Positions 9,801-19,271 of a stretch of 64,000 nucleotides of DNA are shown here, piece after piece (within the stretch, counting starts at the first letter, position 1; the number at the start of each line of letters is the position of its first letter). Under the pieces are notes generated by a model. That model worked only from the letters and a program-made list of their open reading frames with translations. It did no database searches and was not told the origin of the DNA. A program made the translations under genes and the position numbers. The DNA is from Bacteroides sp. (GTDB lineage: Bacteria; Bacteroidota; Bacteroidia; Bacteroidales; Bacteroidaceae): contig DXWV01000032.1 of NCBI GenBank assembly GCA_019416685.1, positions 71,670-135,669 of the forward strand, written 5' to 3'.

Positions 9801-10726
9801 TCATCCATAAATGCATTTCCGGACTCAGTGAATGGAATTCCAAATAGCTGTAACTCTGCTATTTGTATGCCGTTTTGTCCGGTTGCAGTCAGGCGATAAT
9901 AACGTGCTGTATTTGCTGCTGCATTTTCGGAACTTCTGTTTATATGAAAGGTAGAAGAGTATTCATGTGCTATGGCAGAAGTCGGAACTACCATCTGCCA
10001 GTTTTGATTATCCGTAGATGCTTCCAATTGCCATTTACTCACATCTTCTGTGTTATTTTTCCCTGCTGATAACAGATATCCGGTCAATAGCAGTGGATGT
10101 TTACAGTCTATAGTAATAGTCGTTGATGATTTTCCTGTAATAGTATATAGTGTATTATAATCATTATCTGTCAGGTTTTTGAGTGTCTCATTTTCATCAG
10201 ATGCTATAATCAAAGCATCGTCCGTAAAGTCATACTGATATACATTCTCGTCAATGTATTTATCGGATTTATTAATAATGAACTTCACCAGATTAGGCCC
10301 ATAACTCTTGATTGGAGTCATTTTTATTTTGTTTTTCCCTGCATCGAAATGTAAATAAGCCGTTGAAGTATTGGCATCTGCCGGATTGCCCCATGTTGCT
10401 GTTGTTTGCGGGAAATGAACGGTTACAGGATCGTAATTATTGACAGTTATTGACATCGGACGATTCGTGTCTCCTGTCAGATACTTCAGATCAAATTTAT
10501 ATACTCCGGTTTTTTCGATCTCAATGTCTGTATACTCGAGCGATGACCCAAATGTAATGTTTTCGACAATTTTTCCATTCTCATGTGTCGTTACTGTCGG
10601 ACCACTTCCGTTTAGTGTTGCATCCGCTGCTTCCAGCGTTATTGGAAGCTTTGAGTTTTGCATGTCGGAATGGGGAATGAGTAACAATAATAGTGCTAAA
10701 ATAAAAGAACCTACTTGTATTTTCAT
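6860..10726 (-). CDS. Multimodular GH2 beta-glycosidase with CBM-like, discoidin and T9SS-like C-terminal domains
   Basis: 1288 residues. N-terminal Sec signal, then a CBM6/35-like beta-sandwich (about 28-155, LPITLEAADATLNGSG), two F5/8-type C (discoidin) modules (about 165-300 and 310-450), the GH2 sugar-binding, Ig-like and TIM-barrel domains (about 485-1010), a second jelly-roll domain (about 1060-1195, WYTSDFNDASW, NGILAFSTTG) and a T9SS type A-like tail (about 1215-1288). Acid/base E878 in AFNEGFGQ and nucleophile E946 in CGEYGG are both present. GH2 covers beta-galactosidase, beta-glucuronidase, beta-mannosidase and others; I cannot choose between them. The CBM-like plus first discoidin pair is clearly related to the N-terminus of the IS-disrupted GH3 at 46912-52004. 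It is divergent from the GH38 gene, with a TATTTTTG box in the gap. Confidence 0.9.
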   Translation of the reverse strand: MKIQVGSFILALLLLLIPHSDMQNSKLPITLEAADATLNGSGPTVTTHENGKIVENITFGSSLEYTDIEIEKTGVYKFDLKYLTGDTNRPMSITVNNYDPVTVHFPQTTATWGNPADANTSTAYLHFDAGKNKIKMTPIKSYGPNLVKFIINKSDKYIDENVYQYDFTDDALIIASDENETLKNLTDNDYNTLYTITGKSSTTITIDCKHPLLLTGYLLSAGKNNTEDVSKWQLEASTDNQNWQMVVPTSAIAHEYSSTFHINRSSENAAANTARYYRLTATGQNGIQIAELQLFGIPFTESGNAFMDDMMSGVSAKDCTSATPEGKEGYSYLHLFDRDISTKYYGESANTFFVITEPAQVQKLKYYTLTSCADAIDRDLKSWEIEGYNGYTWETINKISNFLFPCRLATMKFEVNSAKGYQAFRLKMQESNGSSNFQLLQWQLFGEDASISSKTQTKWRKKKSAITTPWYDTIDPENVLGEYPRPQMVRDNWINLNGIWDFKESIGMGKYRPNQLFDKEILVPFPIESALSGLMLTDHAERPNKAYLYNRTFTVPNEMKGKKLLLHFGAVDWKCEVYVNGIQVGTHTGGYDPFSFDITSALKEEGEQELQVQFMDPTDAGGQPVGKQRIQNGGIFYTPSSGIWQTVWVEGVSTSYINGLDIVPDVDNSSVKIKISGTDALSCQAVIRIYDKGTLVAEQTGKVFQTIELKIDQPKLWSPDSPFLYDVEIELRTNDKVADKVKSYFGMRKISMGNIDGKACFMLNNEPIFQFGPLDQGYWPEGLYTAPSDDALIFDIEQTKALGFNMSRKHIKTEPDRWYYHCDRLGLMVWQDMVNAGSDQNLLGDDEWVKKNFLNECSNVINSLKNHPSIVTWIAFNEGFGQYADNNTHTRNTYNRIKSLDGTRIISSASGWVIFDNIGQVADMHSYPRPGMLPNPTSNRISVCGEYGGITYVIKDHVWKNSDMVYVSVNDGEELKDLFNSYTDLLKPLQADGLSAAVYTQLTDLEGEVNGLITYDRKVVKVNEQQKEKIREAISHAITYSAKELVPTALRAKKTQWKYTTSTPENNWYTSDFNDASWPTGVSGFGDGGAPNTTYDNKSTVNTEWRSNYIYLRRKFNVEQEDEKLRNNLRMTLYHDDDCEVYINGILAFSTTGYVSNYTTVDVNEEAKASLKAGENTIAIKCVQHTGGQYIDAGLTLEYSVETGGTGINSLTTSEQSLYLSPNPTKGYCCIEGTGSEKIRDVKIFNLSGKIEREFFSNKFDISNMEKGIYLVQVSTKSTCCSLKLVKE

Positions 10727-10754
10727 ATGAATATAGATATAATTAATAATATTA

Positions 10755-10762
10755 CAAAAATA
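10755..10762 (-). promoter_or_regulatory. Candidate -7 box (TATTTTTG) for the minus-strand GH2 gene
   Basis: Read on the minus strand the bases are TATTTTTG, an exact TAnnTTTG match, ending 28 bases before the GH2 start codon. The partly conserved operator-like copy at 10774-10788 lies just upstream of it. Confidence 0.45.
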
Positions 10763-10773
10763 CGCAATTAAAC

Positions 10774-10818
10774 TGGGTGTGGAAATGCTTGTGTGGATTA
10801 AAAGGGGACATGAAATGC
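10774..10818 (+). promoter_or_regulatory. Candidate HTCS operator in the GH2/GH38 divergent gap
   Basis: GGGGACATGAAATGC at 10804-10818 contains the 10-mer GGGACATGAA, found twice more in front of the susCD-type operon (19561 and 19582). A weaker copy, TGGGTGTGGAAATGC at 10774-10788, lies 30 bp upstream. The distance from the strong copy to the proposed -7 box of the GH38 gene (56 bp) is almost the same as in the other promoter (57 bp). AraC-type output domains of HTCS proteins bind direct repeats, which fits. The assignment to this regulator is an inference. Confidence 0.42.
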
Positions 10819-10869
10819 CAAAAAAGAGTCTGATTCACTCATTTTGTTGTATACTATTTTAATTGGTGC

Positions 10870-10877
10870 TATTTTTA
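10870..10877 (+). promoter_or_regulatory. Candidate -7 box (TATTTTTA) for the GH38-HTCS unit
   Basis: It differs from TAnnTTTG only at the last base and lies 45 bp before the GH38 ATG, compared with 46 bp for the box in front of the 19694 gene. A TTTG at 10843-10846 could act as the -33 element, although its spacing is a little long. Confidence 0.33.
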
Positions 10878-10914
10878 CAATGAAATGCTATGGTAGACAA
10901 AATAACAAGATATT

Positions 10915-13900
10915 ATGATTAAACAGAAACTTTCAGCAGCCTTGTTGGCTTTGTGTCTAAGTACTACTGTATTTGGACAATCTGAGGATAAAAAATGTAT
11001 TTTTATTTCAACGTCTCATTTGGATACCCAATGGAACTGGACTGCCCAGACAACCATCGAAGAGTATATTCTGAATACAATGAATCAGAATTATCCTCTA
11101 TTTGAAAAATATCCGGACTTTCAGTTTAATTTTGAAGGAGGAATTCATTACATGTGGATGAAAGAGTATTATCCGCAGGAATACGAGAAACTGAAAAAAT
11201 ACATAGCAGAAGGGCGTTGGCATATAAGTGGAGGAAGCATTAATGCAAGTGATGTAATGGTACCTTCTGCTGAGTCTATCATCCGGAATTTTCTTTATGG
11301 ACAATCCTATTATAAAAAAGAATTTGGTAGAAAAGGCGGTTCTGATATAATGTTACCCGATTGTTTTGGATTTCCTTACTCTCTACCTACTTTAGGAAAA
11401 CATTGCGGGATAACCGGATTTCATACACAAAAGCTTTCCTGGGGTTCTGCTTATGATTATGATGCATTGCCGCCTTTTGGTATTTGGAAAGGAGTAGATG
11501 GGTCTGAAATCTATGCTATTTTTAAAGGAGAGGCTTATGATGCGCACGAACAATACAATAAAGATATGTCTAAGGATGAAGAAATGCGGCGGGTCACAGA
11601 AGAAAACTATCAGAAATATGGTTTAGCAGCTGCTTTCAGATATGTGGGACCTCGTGGAGACAGAGGGGGTGGCTTGAAAGACATCACAACGGAAAAAGAT
11701 GAACGGACTCCTTATTGGTTACAGCAAAGCATGAATTCTGATGGTCCGGTCAAGGTCGGAATGTGGACACCTGATGCAATCTTTCAATATCTGGATGAGA
11801 ACCGGAATGACAAGTATGCGGTCTGGGATAATGAATTACCTATGCAGAAGCATGGGACCGGGTGTTATACTTCACAAACCATCATGAAGTATTGGAATCG
11901 TAAGAACGAACTACTGGCTGATGCTACCGAGAAAGCATCGGTTGCAGCAGCTTGGATGGGAGGAGCCGAATATCCCTCAGCTGCCCTGACTGAGTCCTGG
12001 ATACGTCTGTTGTGGCATCATTTTCATGATGATTTAACAGGCACTTCTATTCCGGGTGCTTATAAAATATCTTATAATGATGAAGTGTTGGTCAATCAGA
12101 ACCTGGCTGGTATATTGACAGGAGCTGTCGGAGCTTTGGTTCGCCGGATGGATACTCAGGTACAAGGTATTCCTTTGGTTGTGTATAATCCGCTTTCTCT
12201 GGAACGTACAGATATTGTTGAGGCTTCAATAGAAACAACTTCAGATCCTACCGGTATCCGTGTATTGGATAATACAGGAGAAGAAGTGTTATCCCAAATC
12301 ACAGGTTATGATGCTAATACCGGAAAACTTTCTTTCATCTTTAAAGCAACGGTTGCTTCATTGGGATATGCAACTTATGAAGTACGTTTGAATGAAACTT
12401 CTGAATTGACTTCTACATTGAATGTTACGAATAATACACTTGAAAATGACCGTTTTGTGGTTACTCTTAATCCTCAAACGGGTGATGTAAGGCAGATTAG
12501 AGATAAAAAATCCGGTGAGAATTTATTGAGTAGCGCTATCCGGATGTTGATGTTTGCTGATCATTCGGGTAGTTTTCCCGCTTGGGAGATCGATTATGAT
12601 GCGTTGAAGAACGTCGCTTCTCCTGTAAATGAGAATGTAAAAGTAACAATTGTAGAACAGGGTCCGTTGCGGGTAAGCTTAAAGGTGTTCCGTACTAAAA
12701 ACGGTTCGGAGTTTGTACAGTATATCCGGTTGGCTGATAGCGGAGTGAATGATCGTATTGATTTCGTCAATGAGGTAAATTGGCAGAGTAGAGGTCAGCT
12801 GCTGAAAGTAGCTTTCCCTTTGAGGAAGGGGAATCCGAAGGCAACTTATGATTTGTCTATTGGTGCTATAGAAAGAGGTAATAATCAAGAAAATCTTTAT
12901 GAGGTAGCCGGTCATCAATGGGCTGATTTATCTGATGAAGCGTCCGGAGTATCCATTTTGAATGATTGTAAATACGGATGGGATAAACCGAATAATAATA
13001 CATTGCGTCTGACGTTGATTCATACTCCTTCTGTAGATACAAATTATACTTATCAGAAAGATCAGGATTTGGGTTTGAACAAGTTTACTTATTCTGTTTA
13101 TGGTCACGAAGGGAAGTGGAGTGAAGATACTCAGTGGGCGGCAGCTTCCTTAAATCAACCGATGTTGGCATTTCAGGCACCAAAACATGCAGGCGCTTTA
13201 GGAAAGAGTTTTGGCTTTGTATCTCTTAATACAGCTAAAGTAGCTGTAAAAGCACTGAAGAAAGCGGAAGATTCTGATGAAATGATTGTTCGTGTGTATG
13301 AACTTACGGGCGATACACAAAATGATGTGGAACTTTCGTTCCCTACTGCGATTGTTTCCGCACGTGAGGTGAATGGTATTGAGGAAGAAGTTGGCGGAGC
13401 TACCTATGCGGATAATAAGTTATCTTTTAATATAGGTAGATTCCAGCCGAAAACATTTGCTGTAAAACTCGCTTCTCCGGAAAGTGATAAAGAAGCAGCT
13501 GCTCCTGTATCTTATCCCGTGACTTTGAGATACAACCGGGATATCATGAGTTATGATGATAAGAAAAATAATATGTCATCAGACGCTGATATTAAGTATG
13601 CTTATCCAGCAGAGCAGCTTTCTGATAAGCTAATGTCGGATGGTATTGTATTTCAATTAGGAAGCCGTGAGTTGAATCAACGTAATGTACTTTTGTGCAG
13701 AGATAATGAGATAAATATTGCATTGCCAACTGTTCCGAATGGAAAGAAAATTTATATTCTGGCTGCCAGTAGCAAAGAAGCAGGCACTACTGCCGAATTC
13801 ACATTAGGTAGTAAATCTTATTCTTTCCATGTACCTTATTGGGCTGAAACAATTGGTACTTGGGAAACTGAGTTTAACATGCAAACTAAATATTGCAAAG

Positions 13901-14883
13901 AAAATGTTGCATTTACAGCTACTCATAGACATACAAAAAACGGAAAGAATGATATCTATGGATTCATGCATATGTATAAGTATGCTATTCCCGTTACCGA
14001 AGCAGTATCCAATCTGTCAGTAGCTACCAATGACGACTTGTATATTTTTGCAGTATCGCTCTCTGATAATGAAAACGATGATGTAACTCCTGCATCCGAA
14101 GTTACTTCTCTGCCGATGCCGGAACCCTTAAATGCCGACGAATGTAGTGTAAAGTTGATCCCTTCTGGTGTGAATACTTCGCATGACAATGGTGCCAATG
14201 AAGACGGGTATAAAGCAATTGATGATGATTTGAATACCAAATGGTGTGTAACAAGTAATCCGACTCCCTGGCTGGAACTTGTTTTTGCAGAACCTGTGGA
14301 TATTTGCCATTGGTTTGTGATGAATGCCGGTGTAGAGAGTTCTCAATACATAACTTCTGCATTCCGCTTACAAGGATACGAAAATGGAGTTTGGATCGAC
14401 TTGGATCAGGTGACCGATAATACGCTTAATAAAGTACACCGTTATATCCCTTCTTTTACTACCGATCGCGTACGTTTGCAGATTGATAAAGGAGAACAGG
14501 GAGATGGAACTACAACCCGTATCCTCGAATTTGCAGTGTATGGCAGTAAGGGTGATGATGTAGGTATCGAACCCTCCGAATCTTCTGACAACAATTTCCA
14601 TATTGAAGGCAATTATCCCAACCCCTTCTCTTACCAGACAACGATTCGCTGTCAGGTTCCGGAAGGAGCATCGGAATTTACATTGCATGTATATGATTGC
14701 GTTGGAAAGGTTGTTGACAAATGTGTCTATCCTGTCACAAGGGGAGGTTCGCAGGAATTTGTCTGGAATAGCCGTACTGTTAGTGATGGACTTTATTTGT
14801 ATACAATTTCAGTGACAAGTGGCGGAAAAACAATATTTTCAGACACAAAGAAAATGATTATTAGTAAATTTGCTGCTGAATAA
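10915..14883 (+). CDS. GH38 alpha-mannosidase with discoidin and T9SS-like C-terminal domains
   Basis: 1322 residues, with a signal peptide (about 1-21, ending TVFGQ). The catalytic GH38 domain follows directly: the zinc-binding HLDTQWNW motif (H35, D37), nucleophile D149 in LPDCFGFPYSLP, and the zinc/active-site cluster HHFHDD at 368-373. The middle helical and beta-sandwich domains run to about residue 870. An extra beta region, an F5/8-type C module (about 1090-1225, DLNTKWCV, PWLELVF) and a FlgD/T9SS-like tail opening NYPNPFSYQTTI (about 1227-1322) follow. GH38 enzymes remove alpha-mannose (alpha-1,2, -1,3 or -1,6, depending on member). It is divergent from the GH2 gene and is followed 52 bp later by the HTCS gene. 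It is longer than a plain GH38 because of the C-terminal modules, which suggest secretion or surface attachment. Confidence 0.93.
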   Translation: MIKQKLSAALLALCLSTTVFGQSEDKKCIFISTSHLDTQWNWTAQTTIEEYILNTMNQNYPLFEKYPDFQFNFEGGIHYMWMKEYYPQEYEKLKKYIAEGRWHISGGSINASDVMVPSAESIIRNFLYGQSYYKKEFGRKGGSDIMLPDCFGFPYSLPTLGKHCGITGFHTQKLSWGSAYDYDALPPFGIWKGVDGSEIYAIFKGEAYDAHEQYNKDMSKDEEMRRVTEENYQKYGLAAAFRYVGPRGDRGGGLKDITTEKDERTPYWLQQSMNSDGPVKVGMWTPDAIFQYLDENRNDKYAVWDNELPMQKHGTGCYTSQTIMKYWNRKNELLADATEKASVAAAWMGGAEYPSAALTESWIRLLWHHFHDDLTGTSIPGAYKISYNDEVLVNQNLAGILTGAVGALVRRMDTQVQGIPLVVYNPLSLERTDIVEASIETTSDPTGIRVLDNTGEEVLSQITGYDANTGKLSFIFKATVASLGYATYEVRLNETSELTSTLNVTNNTLENDRFVVTLNPQTGDVRQIRDKKSGENLLSSAIRMLMFADHSGSFPAWEIDYDALKNVASPVNENVKVTIVEQGPLRVSLKVFRTKNGSEFVQYIRLADSGVNDRIDFVNEVNWQSRGQLLKVAFPLRKGNPKATYDLSIGAIERGNNQENLYEVAGHQWADLSDEASGVSILNDCKYGWDKPNNNTLRLTLIHTPSVDTNYTYQKDQDLGLNKFTYSVYGHEGKWSEDTQWAAASLNQPMLAFQAPKHAGALGKSFGFVSLNTAKVAVKALKKAEDSDEMIVRVYELTGDTQNDVELSFPTAIVSAREVNGIEEEVGGATYADNKLSFNIGRFQPKTFAVKLASPESDKEAAAPVSYPVTLRYNRDIMSYDDKKNNMSSDADIKYAYPAEQLSDKLMSDGIVFQLGSRELNQRNVLLCRDNEINIALPTVPNGKKIYILAASSKEAGTTAEFTLGSKSYSFHVPYWAETIGTWETEFNMQTKYCKENVAFTATHRHTKNGKNDIYGFMHMYKYAIPVTEAVSNLSVATNDDLYIFAVSLSDNENDDVTPASEVTSLPMPEPLNADECSVKLIPSGVNTSHDNGANEDGYKAIDDDLNTKWCVTSNPTPWLELVFAEPVDICHWFVMNAGVESSQYITSAFRLQGYENGVWIDLDQVTDNTLNKVHRYIPSFTTDRVRLQIDKGEQGDGTTTRILEFAVYGSKGDDVGIEPSESSDNNFHIEGNYPNPFSYQTTIRCQVPEGASEFTLHVYDCVGKVVDKCVYPVTRGGSQEFVWNSRTVSDGLYLYTISVTSGGKTIFSDTKKMIISKFAAE

Positions 14884-14935
14884 AACAGATAATACAGTAG
14901 TTATATAAGAATAGATTAGCTATAGAGTGGATGCT

Positions 14936-17900
14936 ATGAAAATATTAAAAATATTGATTATTAGTGTGTTATTGAATCTGTTGGGTTGGCAACAAGCATT
15001 TGCTTCTTTCTCGTTGCTTGATTTGGCAAGTCTCAATAATCAACTCTCCAATAATGCCATATTATGTATTCATCAGGATTTGTATGGTTTTATGTGGTTT
15101 GGAACCTATGACGGGTTAAATTTATATGATGGTAAAAAGGTTACCACTTTCCGTTATGAGGTTAATAATCCGAGTTCTCTTTCCGGCAATACTATTCATA
15201 ATATTCTAAGTGCTGACAGCGGCTATCTGTGGATATCAACTCAGAGAGGGCTTAATAAGTTCTCTCTGAAAGAGCGTAAAGTAGCTGAGTCGTATCCCCA
15301 ATACAGGAGAGTCGATTTGATTACCGTTGATAAAAATGGAAATAGCTGGATGATCAATAAAGATGATTATCTTTTATTTTATGATTCATCCATAAAGAAA
15401 ATGTGGGAGATCCCCGCAAAAGGTATCCATCTGAGCGATATAAGATCTATATTTACGGATAAATCAGGGCGAATTTGTCTTATTTTGAAAGATGCCCGTC
15501 TTCAGTATCTTACGTTACAATCGAAGGCTTCAACAAAGAATGTGCCGTATACTTTATCTATCTCCGAAATCATTTTTCATAATGAGGAAATCACTCAGGT
15601 CTTTTATGAAGACGAACAAGTTTACTTTTTAGATAAATATCATAATCTTTTTGTTTATGATAATTTCAAGCAGATGAAAAGACTGTTGCGTAATATTTCT
15701 GATATCGTTGCACAGTATGGGCTTGTTTCTTCTTTACGTCTTTTCCAGAACGAAGTTTATCTTGCTTTTATGCATAGTGGGTTATTGAAGTTTGATGCTT
15801 CTACTCATGATAAAAAGCCGGAACTCATTAATATGTCCGTTGGTATTTTTGGATTGATGAAAGATCGATTTCAGGAAGCAATGTGGGTTGGTACAGACGG
15901 ACTGGGAGTAGAAATGTATTGTAATGAGAAGAATAATTTTGGCAATATCCTCTTAAGTAATCTTCCATTTGTGTCCAAAAGACCTGTTCGTGCATTCTAT
16001 ACGGATGAAGAAAATACGCTTTGGGTTGGAACTAAAGGAGATGGAATTATCCGGATTAAAGATTATGAACGATTTAAGAATACAAAAGTACCCTTGGAGA
16101 ATATACAGCATTTTGTGGGTATGCACGAGAATCCTGTATATTCTTTTGTAAGAAGCCGGTTCAATAAGAATGATTTATGGATTGGCACGGATGGAAATTT
16201 ATCTTATTATTCTTATAAGGATAATAAAGTGTATCCGGTGAAAGATTGTTCTAATTTAATTCCTGCAATAGCCAATGTTCATAGCTTTTGTGAGGTAAAT
16301 GATTCTACTTTGTGGCTATCTTCCAGAGGGTTGTATAAAGTTACTATTGATAAAACGAAGCACCCGTACGAAATAAAACGGAAAGAAAGCTATCCTTTTC
16401 TGCAAGATAATATTTGGGTGAATGACGAATTTTATTCTATGATTTATGATGGAGGAGCTACTCTCTTTTTAGGAAGCAGAGGAGGCTATGGGGTGAATAG
16501 ATTTAATATCAATGATTCCACCCGATCCTCTATTTTAATGAATAAAGCCATTGGTGATGTTATTAGTTTGTATATAGATGCAGACTCCGTTTTGTACGTT
16601 GGTACCAGTTCCGGATTAATACAGATTACGGATAACGGCTCGAAAGAGGATGCTATAAAGCAATTTACGCGTGAAGATGGTATCTTGAATGATATGATTC
16701 ATGGCATTTTAGAAGATAATTTTGGTATTATTTGGCTCAGTACCAGTAAAGGATTGGTGAAATATAATCCGCAAAATGGTGCTTTTTTTAATGTAAGATC
16801 ATCGCATATTGGGGTATCTGAATTTTCTGATGATGCATATTGGAAATGTCCATTAACGGGTAGACTCTTTTTTGGAGGTGTAAACGGATTGGTATGGATT
16901 GAACCGGAAAATGAGCAAACACTTACTGCTTACGAACCCGACCTGTTGTTTACGGAGTTGGAATGCTCCGGCTCTAAACAAACATTGTATGAATACAATG
17001 AAAAACCGGATCAGATTCTGAAATTAAAGTATGATCAAAATACATTTCAGTTGTCTTTCGCTGTTCTGGATTATATCAATGGCGATAATTATGACTACTT
17101 TTACTTACTTGAAAAATACAATACCCAGTGGACTTCATTGAAAAAAGAAAATAAAATTCGTTTCACGAATATTCCTCCGGGAGAGTATACGCTAAAAGTA
17201 AAATATCGTAATGATGTTGTATCGGCTGACGATAAAGTATATTCTCTTCAAATTACTGTATTACCTCCGTGGTATCTTTCGGTTGTTGCTTATTTGGTCT
17301 ATGGTGTCTTATTATTGGCCTGTATTGCATTGACTATTCTTTATGTGAAAAGGAAAATAGCCAGGAAACAACAAGAATTGGCGTCTAGAATTAAGGAGGA
17401 GCAAAAAGAGAAAATGTATGAATCTAAATTAAACTTCTTTGCCAATGTTACTCATGAATTATATACACCTTTGACACTGATAAATGGGGCTGTGGAACAA
17501 ATCCGTAAAGGAGATATGAATCAGAATACGAAAAAATATATTGATATTCTGAATAATAATGTGTCAAGTTTGAATGAGTTAATACAGGAGATATTGGAAG
17601 TACGGAAAATAGAAGAGACTGATATCCAACTTCGTGTATCGAGAAATGTTTTTATATCCGGGATTTTAGATAAGTTATTGGCTTCTTTTTCTATATTGGC
17701 ACGACAGAATAATGTAGAATTGATAACTTCCGTTCCGGATAATCTCTATTGGAATACTGATGATAAAAGTTTCAGAAAAGTTATATCAAATTTGATATCA
17801 AATTCGTTGAAATATACACCTGTAGGTGGTTTTGTTAAGTTAACTGTCACTGTTGAAGATGACATATTGCGGATTGTTGTTCGTAATTCGGGAAAAGGAA

Positions 17901-19000
17901 TCGAAAAAGACAAACTGAATTCCATTTTTAATCGTCATTTTATTTTAGAAAGTACCGATGTGAATGCTAATAACCAGATGACAGCCCGGAATGGATTGGG
18001 GTTGTATATCTGTTATAGCATTGTGAAAATGTTGCAGGGAGAAATAACTGTTGATAGTGTGGTGGATGAGTATACTGAATTTACTATTACATTGCCTAAT
18101 CAAGCTCAGGCTGAAAATGAAATTCCGGATGAACTATCCAAAACAGAACCTGTTATTACAACTGTTGTAGAAGATGAAGTTGAAGAAGAACCCAAAATAG
18201 ATATTAATAGTGTGGATGAAGCGTCAATTGCCCATGTATTGATTGTGGATGATAACAAGGATATTGTAGAGTTGGTAGGTGATCTTCTTTCTCCTTATTG
18301 CCATGTATTGAAAGCATTTAATGCGAAAGAGGCTTTAAAATTAGTAAAAAAACAGACTCCTTCGCTTGTTATTACCGATATAATGATGCCCGAAATAGAT
18401 GGTTTTTCTTTCATTCAAATGCTTCGGGAGGATAAATATTGTAAACGAACTCCAATTATAGCACTTTCTGCAAAGACAGATAGCCTCGATTTAGTAAAGG
18501 GATATGAGACGGGAGCAGATGCTTATATTACTAAACCCTTCTCGTCTGAGGTATTGATTTCTGTTGTATGCCGTTTTTTATCTAATAAAGTGGAGATGAA
18601 AACCTATTATGACTCTGTGGATAGTTCTTTTGAATATGTGAATGGTAAACTTTTACATCAAAAAGATAAGAAATTCATTGAAGAGGTTTTGAATATTATA
18701 AAAGAAAATATTTCAAGTTCAGAACTTGGTCCGGAATTGGTGGCGGAACAAATGAAGACGACCACTCGTAACCTGTATCGGCAAGTGAAGAAGATTATGG
18801 ATGCTTCTCCAACTGAATTAATTAAAGATTATAAACTTTCTTACGCTGCTAAATTACTTATGACAACAAATTTATCCGTTAAAGAGATTATTTATAAAGT
18901 AGGTCTTACAAATAAATCTTATTTCTACAACGAATTCTTTAAAAAGTATCAGTTGTCTCCTAAACAGTATAAGATAACGAAAGCGACAGAAGAGAAGTAA
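14936..19000 (+). CDS. Hybrid two-component system (HTCS) sensor kinase / AraC-type regulator
   Basis: I start at ATG 14936 (1354 residues), where a signal peptide begins; a GTG at 14927 is in frame but adds only three residues. Order: periplasmic two-propeller Reg_prop region (about 25-690) with repeats such as LWVGTKGDGIIRI and IIWLSTSKGLVKY; Y_Y_Y domain (about 695-775); one membrane helix (about 781-803); HisKA with H840 in FFANVTHELYTPLT; HATPase (about 930-1060, NLISNSLKYTP, NSGKGIE, NGLGLYICYS); receiver (about 1095-1208) with phospho-acceptor D1148 in VITDIMMPEIDG; and an AraC helix-turn-helix (about 1255-1350). Such proteins bind an oligosaccharide in the periplasm and activate their PUL. 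It lies between the GH38 gene and the GLUG-SusCD operon, and the candidate operators flank this GH38-HTCS block on both sides. Confidence 0.96.
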   Translation: MKILKILIISVLLNLLGWQQAFASFSLLDLASLNNQLSNNAILCIHQDLYGFMWFGTYDGLNLYDGKKVTTFRYEVNNPSSLSGNTIHNILSADSGYLWISTQRGLNKFSLKERKVAESYPQYRRVDLITVDKNGNSWMINKDDYLLFYDSSIKKMWEIPAKGIHLSDIRSIFTDKSGRICLILKDARLQYLTLQSKASTKNVPYTLSISEIIFHNEEITQVFYEDEQVYFLDKYHNLFVYDNFKQMKRLLRNISDIVAQYGLVSSLRLFQNEVYLAFMHSGLLKFDASTHDKKPELINMSVGIFGLMKDRFQEAMWVGTDGLGVEMYCNEKNNFGNILLSNLPFVSKRPVRAFYTDEENTLWVGTKGDGIIRIKDYERFKNTKVPLENIQHFVGMHENPVYSFVRSRFNKNDLWIGTDGNLSYYSYKDNKVYPVKDCSNLIPAIANVHSFCEVNDSTLWLSSRGLYKVTIDKTKHPYEIKRKESYPFLQDNIWVNDEFYSMIYDGGATLFLGSRGGYGVNRFNINDSTRSSILMNKAIGDVISLYIDADSVLYVGTSSGLIQITDNGSKEDAIKQFTREDGILNDMIHGILEDNFGIIWLSTSKGLVKYNPQNGAFFNVRSSHIGVSEFSDDAYWKCPLTGRLFFGGVNGLVWIEPENEQTLTAYEPDLLFTELECSGSKQTLYEYNEKPDQILKLKYDQNTFQLSFAVLDYINGDNYDYFYLLEKYNTQWTSLKKENKIRFTNIPPGEYTLKVKYRNDVVSADDKVYSLQITVLPPWYLSVVAYLVYGVLLLACIALTILYVKRKIARKQQELASRIKEEQKEKMYESKLNFFANVTHELYTPLTLINGAVEQIRKGDMNQNTKKYIDILNNNVSSLNELIQEILEVRKIEETDIQLRVSRNVFISGILDKLLASFSILARQNNVELITSVPDNLYWNTDDKSFRKVISNLISNSLKYTPVGGFVKLTVTVEDDILRIVVRNSGKGIEKDKLNSIFNRHFILESTDVNANNQMTARNGLGLYICYSIVKMLQGEITVDSVVDEYTEFTITLPNQAQAENEIPDELSKTEPVITTVVEDEVEEEPKIDINSVDEASIAHVLIVDDNKDIVELVGDLLSPYCHVLKAFNAKEALKLVKKQTPSLVITDIMMPEIDGFSFIQMLREDKYCKRTPIIALSAKTDSLDLVKGYETGADAYITKPFSSEVLISVVCRFLSNKVEMKTYYDSVDSSFEYVNGKLLHQKDKKFIEEVLNIIKENISSSELGPELVAEQMKTTTRNLYRQVKKIMDASPTELIKDYKLSYAAKLLMTTNLSVKEIIYKVGLTNKSYFYNEFFKKYQLSPKQYKITKATEEK

Positions 19001-19234
19001 AAGGGAGATTTTCCTTGTATTAATCGATATTTTTTTATGAAATTAGTTATCAAAATCATAGTTACAGTCATTTATTGATAGAATAGGTAGAATCTTTTTG
19101 AACTGTATTGTCTAATGATACTATTAAGTTATCGTATTATAAAACAGTTTATTACAGCTTTTTTATAATATCCATTATTTAAATAGGAAGAATACGTATT
19201 TAATACACTGTTAAATCCTATTGTTTACCTATAG

Positions 19235-19271
19235 AAAGTACGTACTTTATATACCTAAAAGTACGTACTTT
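19235..19271 (+). terminator. Twin 14-bp palindromes, possible terminator of the HTCS transcript
   Basis: AAAGTACGTACTTT, itself a perfect palindrome, occurs at 19235-19248 and again at 19258-19271. The two copies can pair with each other (14-bp stem, 9-base loop) and the second runs into a T-tract (TTTTTTTG), as in an intrinsic terminator. It is 235 bp after the HTCS stop, which is rather far. A protein-binding role for the repeated palindrome cannot be excluded. Confidence 0.45.

Noticed and set aside
17881..17910. Asp-to-Asn change in the HTCS kinase G1 box (RNSGKGIE)
   Set aside because: From memory, Asn at this position is common among HTCS kinases, so it is not good evidence for an inactive kinase.
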